Positions 59,422 through 64,000 of a stretch of DNA of 64,000 bases are shown here, in pieces. Origin of the DNA: Ehretia macrophylla (taxonomy: Eukaryota; Streptophyta; Magnoliopsida; Boraginales; Ehretiaceae); the NCBI GenBank assembly GCA_037974665.1, contig CM075765.1, positions 59,670,247 to 59,734,246 on the forward strand, written 5' to 3'. Under the pieces are notes generated by a model that did no database searches, was not told the origin of the DNA, and saw only the letters and a list, made by a program, of their open reading frames with translations. Within the stretch, counting starts at the first letter, position 1. The number at the start of each line of letters is the position of its first letter. The translations under genes were made by a program, and so were the position numbers.

Positions 59422-62106
59422 TGTGATAACCCGAACCTGGCATGCATTTAATGGCATTTAATTGCATTTAATTAAGTGTCATCTTAAATGTTAGCATTGA
59501 ATTTGTGTTTATTTTTTAGTTAAACATTCATTTGTAGCATTATTTTCATATTTCTTTTAGAAGTAATTAAATAATACTTGAGTTAATTATTTTAACAGAG
59601 TATCAACTACTTATCATATTTATGTTACCTGGTTTTATTTTCTTGCACCTTAATGCTCGGTTTTCAATTAAATGAAAAGTAGCTCCGAGGCGGAGTAAAT
59701 TTTGAACTATGTTGCTTTTCATAAATTATATTTTTCTTATATTCCATAATATTTGGGTGTTATTCGTTCTTCTTCTTTTTGTGTATAGCATATCAAGAGC
59801 GATAGTTAGGAAATGATTTCTAGTCCTGAGCAAATAGTGAAAACTAGTATTTAGTATTTTAATTTTAGTGTTTTAGTTGTTGTTGATTAGAAATATAATT
59901 GTATTAGTTATTTTAACCTTAAAATGCCTAAAATTAGCTTATTTGACCAAATTTTAATTAGTTTGACCAAGGCTTTGACTAGTTGACTTGTTGTCATCTT
60001 TTATAATAAGCATATAATAGCAAAATAAAACAAACAAAAGCTGAAAAAAATAAGAAGAAAGGGTTGAAACCTCAAGGAGGGAAAAAAAAGATTTCAACAT
60101 TCCAAACTTCAAATCTTCGCAAGAGATTTCACGGGGTTTTGTCTGAGGCTTCTAGCATGGTTTTCCTAGCGTCTAGGACCATCTAAGGTAAGGGTTTCAT
60201 TGTTATTTGCGCATTTGAAATAAGTATGTCTAAACTTTAATTTTTGTGATTTAGTTGTAGGTTGTTAGTTTATCCATTTTGTTGCTTAAAGAATGTTCTT
60301 TGATGATTGTAGAACATGTATTTGTAGTTTTTTAGCATTTTCTACGGTTGAATATGGAAATTGCAATTTTTAATGCTAATGGAATAGTAAAATATGAATA
60401 ATAAACCCTCGTTACGTTAAAGTTGCTTCGTTTTGCGTTCTGTTAATGTAGGAAGGTGCTAGATATGCTAGAATGCCTAAATGTATGGTTTAATTGGATT
60501 GTGTAATAGAAGATCGGAGAAAAATGGCTTGGTACATGTTGGGGTCATTTCGGTCGAGTTTGGAAATTTCTCGATTTGCGTGAAGGCATTGTTGAGGTAC
60601 GTCATGGAAGTACTTTTGGTACAGTTGTGACATTGGTTGGGTGATCAGTTGAGGTAGCTGTAGTTCAAACGAGCAAAGGGAGAAATCGGGGCTTTGCGGG
60701 AATTCTAGGGTAAAGTAGGGCTTCGTGGTCTTTAGACGTGCTTTATGGTGACCTAGAAGAATTGGTGAAATTGGTTTCCAAAACTCGTGGCTCGTTTGAA
60801 AGTAGTAGCGTTTTGAAATTTGGGGTCGTTTTGTGTTTTTGTTGGTTTTCATAGTGTTATGCTTGTAGAATGCTTATTATTGCTTGTTATGCTTGTTAAA
60901 GTTGGTTATGATTGAATTGTATATCAATTGTTGATAATGCTTGTTAGTGTTGTTCTTGTTACTTTATTGATTGTAAATGCTTATTGTATCGGATGTTGTT
61001 ACTAACCTGCATTTCAGTGCCTTGCTCGATTTTTGTTATATTCTCCGTATTGCATTGCATTGTGTCAGGCGCGTGAGTGACGAGCCTCTCTGGGTAGTCT
61101 CGGGCTGCCAGGGTTGGTTGTTCTAGCTCCGTGTCCTATTCTCGTTCTTGCTTGGGTTGCCGCCCAGGGAGTTTTGGATCGTAGAATTGACAGAGTATGT
61201 CTGGAGTACTCTAAACTGAAGTTATAAGGTGGGTGAGCCGGCGCGTCATCGTTAAAGTCATCGAAATCATGATCGGTACATTGCTCATTTGAGTGAACCG
61301 TGACCTTCAAAGTGTGCTATAGCTTTGAATGGTTGTGTTAATGCTTTTATTAATTATTTATTGTATGAATTGTTTATATTGAATGCTTACTTGTCAGATA
61401 TATTGCTTAACTGCCTTATTTGCATTGCACGACTTTCTTTCTTTCCACCTTGATATATGTCTCACCCTCACTGAGTATACATGTTGTGTACTCCTCACCA
61501 CCACATTTCAGGAAATACCATGTTAGCTGGAAAGTTCGTGATTACGTGAAAGATCATGCTTGAAGAGTTGTCTTGCGTGCTATGTGGCTTGAGTTGTCAA
61601 AGATGCAAAAATGCATGTTCATGTGTTGTATGTATTTATTGTTAAAAAGAACGTAATTTAAATTTAACTAGGTAATTGAGGTAGAATGTTAAGCTAGTTT
61701 ATGTATTCAGTTAGTATAGTTTAACTTCAATGCATGTTTGTCATGTCCAAAGGAAAAGAGTTAGCATGGTATGATAGTCTATTTTATGCAATAGGTTAGT
61801 ATGGTTTAATTGTCAGGCTTGATTGTACTTGTAAAAGATGAGAAGAGATAGGTTAGCTTGTAAACTGGAAATGTATATTTGCTTGTGATTGCTTGTTGAG
61901 AACCAAGGCTCGGATGGCCTTGAGGTGTTTGTATGGTTGGACACGGTGCTGGTCCATTTATATGCTATTACTGGGTTTACATTTTGCCTAGAAACAGGGG
62001 AGACTCCGTCCGTCTTTCCCTAAAAATTTTGCCCGGGTTTGGAAATTGGGTTGTGATTAGATTGATTGATAGAACTCCCGGTCTCAAGAGGGATCGGTGT
62101 ATTACA
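59422..62106 (+). repeat. B element (right end of window), 5' LTR
   Basis: tgtgataacccgaacctggc to ggatcggtgtattaca, 2685 bp. More diverged than the B array copies. Candidate intron 60188-61511. Hairpin 61473-61493 has a shortened 3' arm. The minisatellite is almost absent. Confidence 0.94.
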
Positions 62107-62108
62107 GG

Positions 62109-62120
62109 TGGTATCAGAGC
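62109..62120 (+). other. B element PBS
   Basis: tggtatcagagc, perfect. Followed by tttgttagctc, so gagct-ttgtt-agctc can fold over the PBS end. Confidence 0.93.
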
Positions 62121-62771
62121 TTTGTTAGCTCATAAGCCGGGACAGGGTCCTCTGTCTGGTGGGTAGTAGTCCTTGAATGTGTGCTTGTTAAGTGTGTCTT
62201 GAAAGTATGTGCTTGTATATGAGGTTGTGTATCTTGACTTGAATGCATGCACCTATGTGATATAGTTATGTGTTATGTGCTAAATGTGTGCTAAGTGAAG
62301 TAAAGTGTCTAGTTGTGTATTGAATTGACCTATTGAATTGCCCTCGTGAATCGAATCGACCTTGTGAATTGTTATTTGCTTGAAGTATTGCTTGTAATGT
62401 GTGTATTGGAATGTCTTGAATTGGTTGTGTCGTGATTTGAATTGATTATGTTGTGATTGTCGTGCTTGAGTGGCTTTGTTGAATAAACTGTTTTATAAAC
62501 TGTTTTACAAACATGCTTGCATAATAGTTTAAGGCATGTATGTATAAATGTGATATCTTGGCATTCATACATGTCCCATTGAAACGGTAAGAAAGACTTC
62601 TTCCTTCCCTTGAAGAGAGGTGGTTAGTAGCAGGCCCTCCAAGTTATGTGGATTGACGGGAATGAGCAGTATTTGACTAGCCTTGATTTGGGAGTTGGTT
62701 TTTGTTTTAGGAGCTCGGTTATTGGGAAAGCTCTAAGGTCCTCCTCTGTGCTTAACAGTTGTGAAAGAGTA

Positions 62772-63360
62772 TGTAATGCCCCGAACCAACTCACCCACGC
62801 CTGCAGGATACACCCCGCCCATAGGGGACGAGCGTGCACCGAGGCCATGGCGTACGGACCCGGAAGCGCACTATGCACGAATTGTTCGCTCTGGGACCCA
62901 TACCCCTCACGGTTTTGTCGCCTCCCAGCCACTGCCAGGAAAACGGCCGTGCATGATAGAAGGAACTTTGCCCTTATATCAAGCAGCCCAGCATCGTCCG
63001 CGTCCGATGTGGGATGTGATTCCTCACATTCACCCCCCCTTAAGGAGGCCCGCGCCCTCGCGGGCTAACGGCACAAAGGACACGTCCGCTCTGATACCAC
63101 CTTTGTAACGCCCCGAACCAACGCACCCACGCCTGCAGGATACACCCCGCCCATAGGGGACGAGCGTGCACCGAGGCCATGGCGTACGGACCCGGAAGCG
63201 CACTATGCACGAATTGTCCGCTCTGAGGCCCATACCCCTCACGGTTTTGTCGCTTCCCAACCACTGCCAGGAAAACGGCCGTGCACGATAGAAGGAACTT
63301 TGCCCTTATATCAAGCAGCCCAGCATCGTCCGCGTCCGATGTGGGATGCGATTCCTCACA
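62772..63360 (-). mobile_element. TRIM (miniature LTR retrotransposon)
   Basis: Two 257-bp LTRs (62772-63028 and 63104-63360; tgtaatgccccgaacc or tgtaacgccccgaacc to gattcctcaca) around a 75-bp internal region. PBS complement gctctgatacca at 63088-63099 and PPT complement caccccccctt at 63031-63041. Perfect TSD gagta (62767-62771, 63361-63365). Total 589 bp with no coding capacity. GC-rich compared with its surroundings. Overlapping open frames are LTR-derived. Confidence 0.96.
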
Positions 63361-64000
63361 GAGTAGCTTTCTTTTGGGGTTCTATTTGGTTGTTCTCTGG
63401 AGTATTCTTTGGTTCCCATATTGGGTATTATTTGGAACTTCTGTTGGCACTTCTTGGTAGACTTGGCTATTGGGGTTTCAATCGGATTTACTGCATGGTA
63501 TTATCTATGGCATATGTGTCTCGGTCTTTATTGGTGTGTTACTGGCATCCCTTATTGGAAATTCTTCAATGGTATTCTCTAGAATTCTCAGTGGTCATTT
63601 ATCTAGTACTTATTTATTGGGCAATTCTTGGTACTTTCTTACTGGAGCATTGTTCTGTTATTTTCTTTGGCATCCCTCAGTTGGTTTGGTAATCGGAATT
63701 CCTATCGAACTTATTGTGTAATATTACTTGCGGTATTCTTTGGAATTCTAATTGGGCATTCTACTAGTATTTTTTTTATTGGCATTTATTGGAAGATCCT
63801 ACACTTGGAACTCTGCTTGGACTTATTATCTTGTATTATTTACAGCTTCTCCTTCGGCTTTTCCACTCAGGGGAAATCTATACTTGCTGTTTACTAAGAT
63901 GTTGCAGTAGGGACTCAGTGATTAGAGGATTTCATTTAGAGATTGGCCTTTGGTATTCTTCTCTATATACTTTTACAGAACTTTCAGCTAGGTCTACTTA

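Larger units (their letters stand above)
62107..64000 (+). other. B element internal region, incomplete at window edge
   Basis: Leader, then a TRIM insertion (62772-63360), then the degenerate ggtattctt/ggaattct zone (63366-63900). No coding domain. PPT and 3' LTR lie outside the window. Confidence 0.85.

Noticed and set aside
62646-63264. Several GC-rich open frames of 74-140 residues
   Set aside because: All lie in the TRIM LTRs and its tiny interior, which have no coding role.

Overview
This window is heterochromatic nuclear DNA of a flowering plant, most likely a eudicot. I found no intact cellular protein gene, tRNA or rRNA. It holds a satellite array, nested Ty3/gypsy-type LTR retrotransposons and their solo LTRs, one miniature LTR element (TRIM), and about 5 kb that reads like plant mitochondrial DNA (a candidate NUMT). 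Insertions were resolved by LTR ends (TG...CA), 5-bp target-site duplications (TSDs), primer binding sites (PBS, tggtatcagagc, initiator tRNA-Met type) and polypurine tracts (PPT). LTR families are called A, B, C and D.

Layout. 1-2540: 341-bp satellite with a five-monomer higher-order repeat. 2541-9023 (-): element A1, the only one with gag-pro-RT-RH-IN, cut off in integrase and carrying one amber stop. 9024-16537: mitochondrial-like DNA with an rpl10-like pseudogene, split by a B solo LTR (11433-13929, TSD gtagg). From 16538 past the window end: one large non-coding element D (+). Its 5' LTR holds an inverted D solo LTR (17677-21887, TSD catgc). Its internal region holds a B array (24257-52229) and a B solo LTR (53283-56078, TSD gttag). 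Its 3' LTR (57577 on) is split by another B element (59422 on), which itself holds a TRIM (62772-63360, TSD gagta). The B array is LTR-int-LTR-int-LTR. Its first LTR is split by a C array of the same architecture (26961-36283), and its second by element A2 (38457-45574, TSD gatag).

How they work together. Only A1 encodes replication proteins. A2 keeps a partial gag with four zinc knuckles; B, C and D encode no recognisable protein. All of them must have been moved by enzymes supplied in trans.

Most notable. The long LTRs (2.4-4.2 kb) of all four families share one layout: a TATA-like box where I could see it, a short leader ending in a canonical 5' splice site (AG|GTRAGRG), 1.2-2.1 kb of intron-like sequence, a hairpin whose stem sequence differs by family but still pairs, and a 3' splice site (CAG|G) about 20-27 nt after the hairpin. 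A second hairpin inside the intron presents the same loop (CTACTTTGT) on different stems. In families A and D the sequence after the 3' splice site encodes a related short acidic peptide, in the same codon phase. Between two D copies, 11 of 13 differences fall at third codon positions. I interpret this as a spliced, possibly regulated LTR-borne mini-gene or leader. It rests on comparison of copies within this window only.
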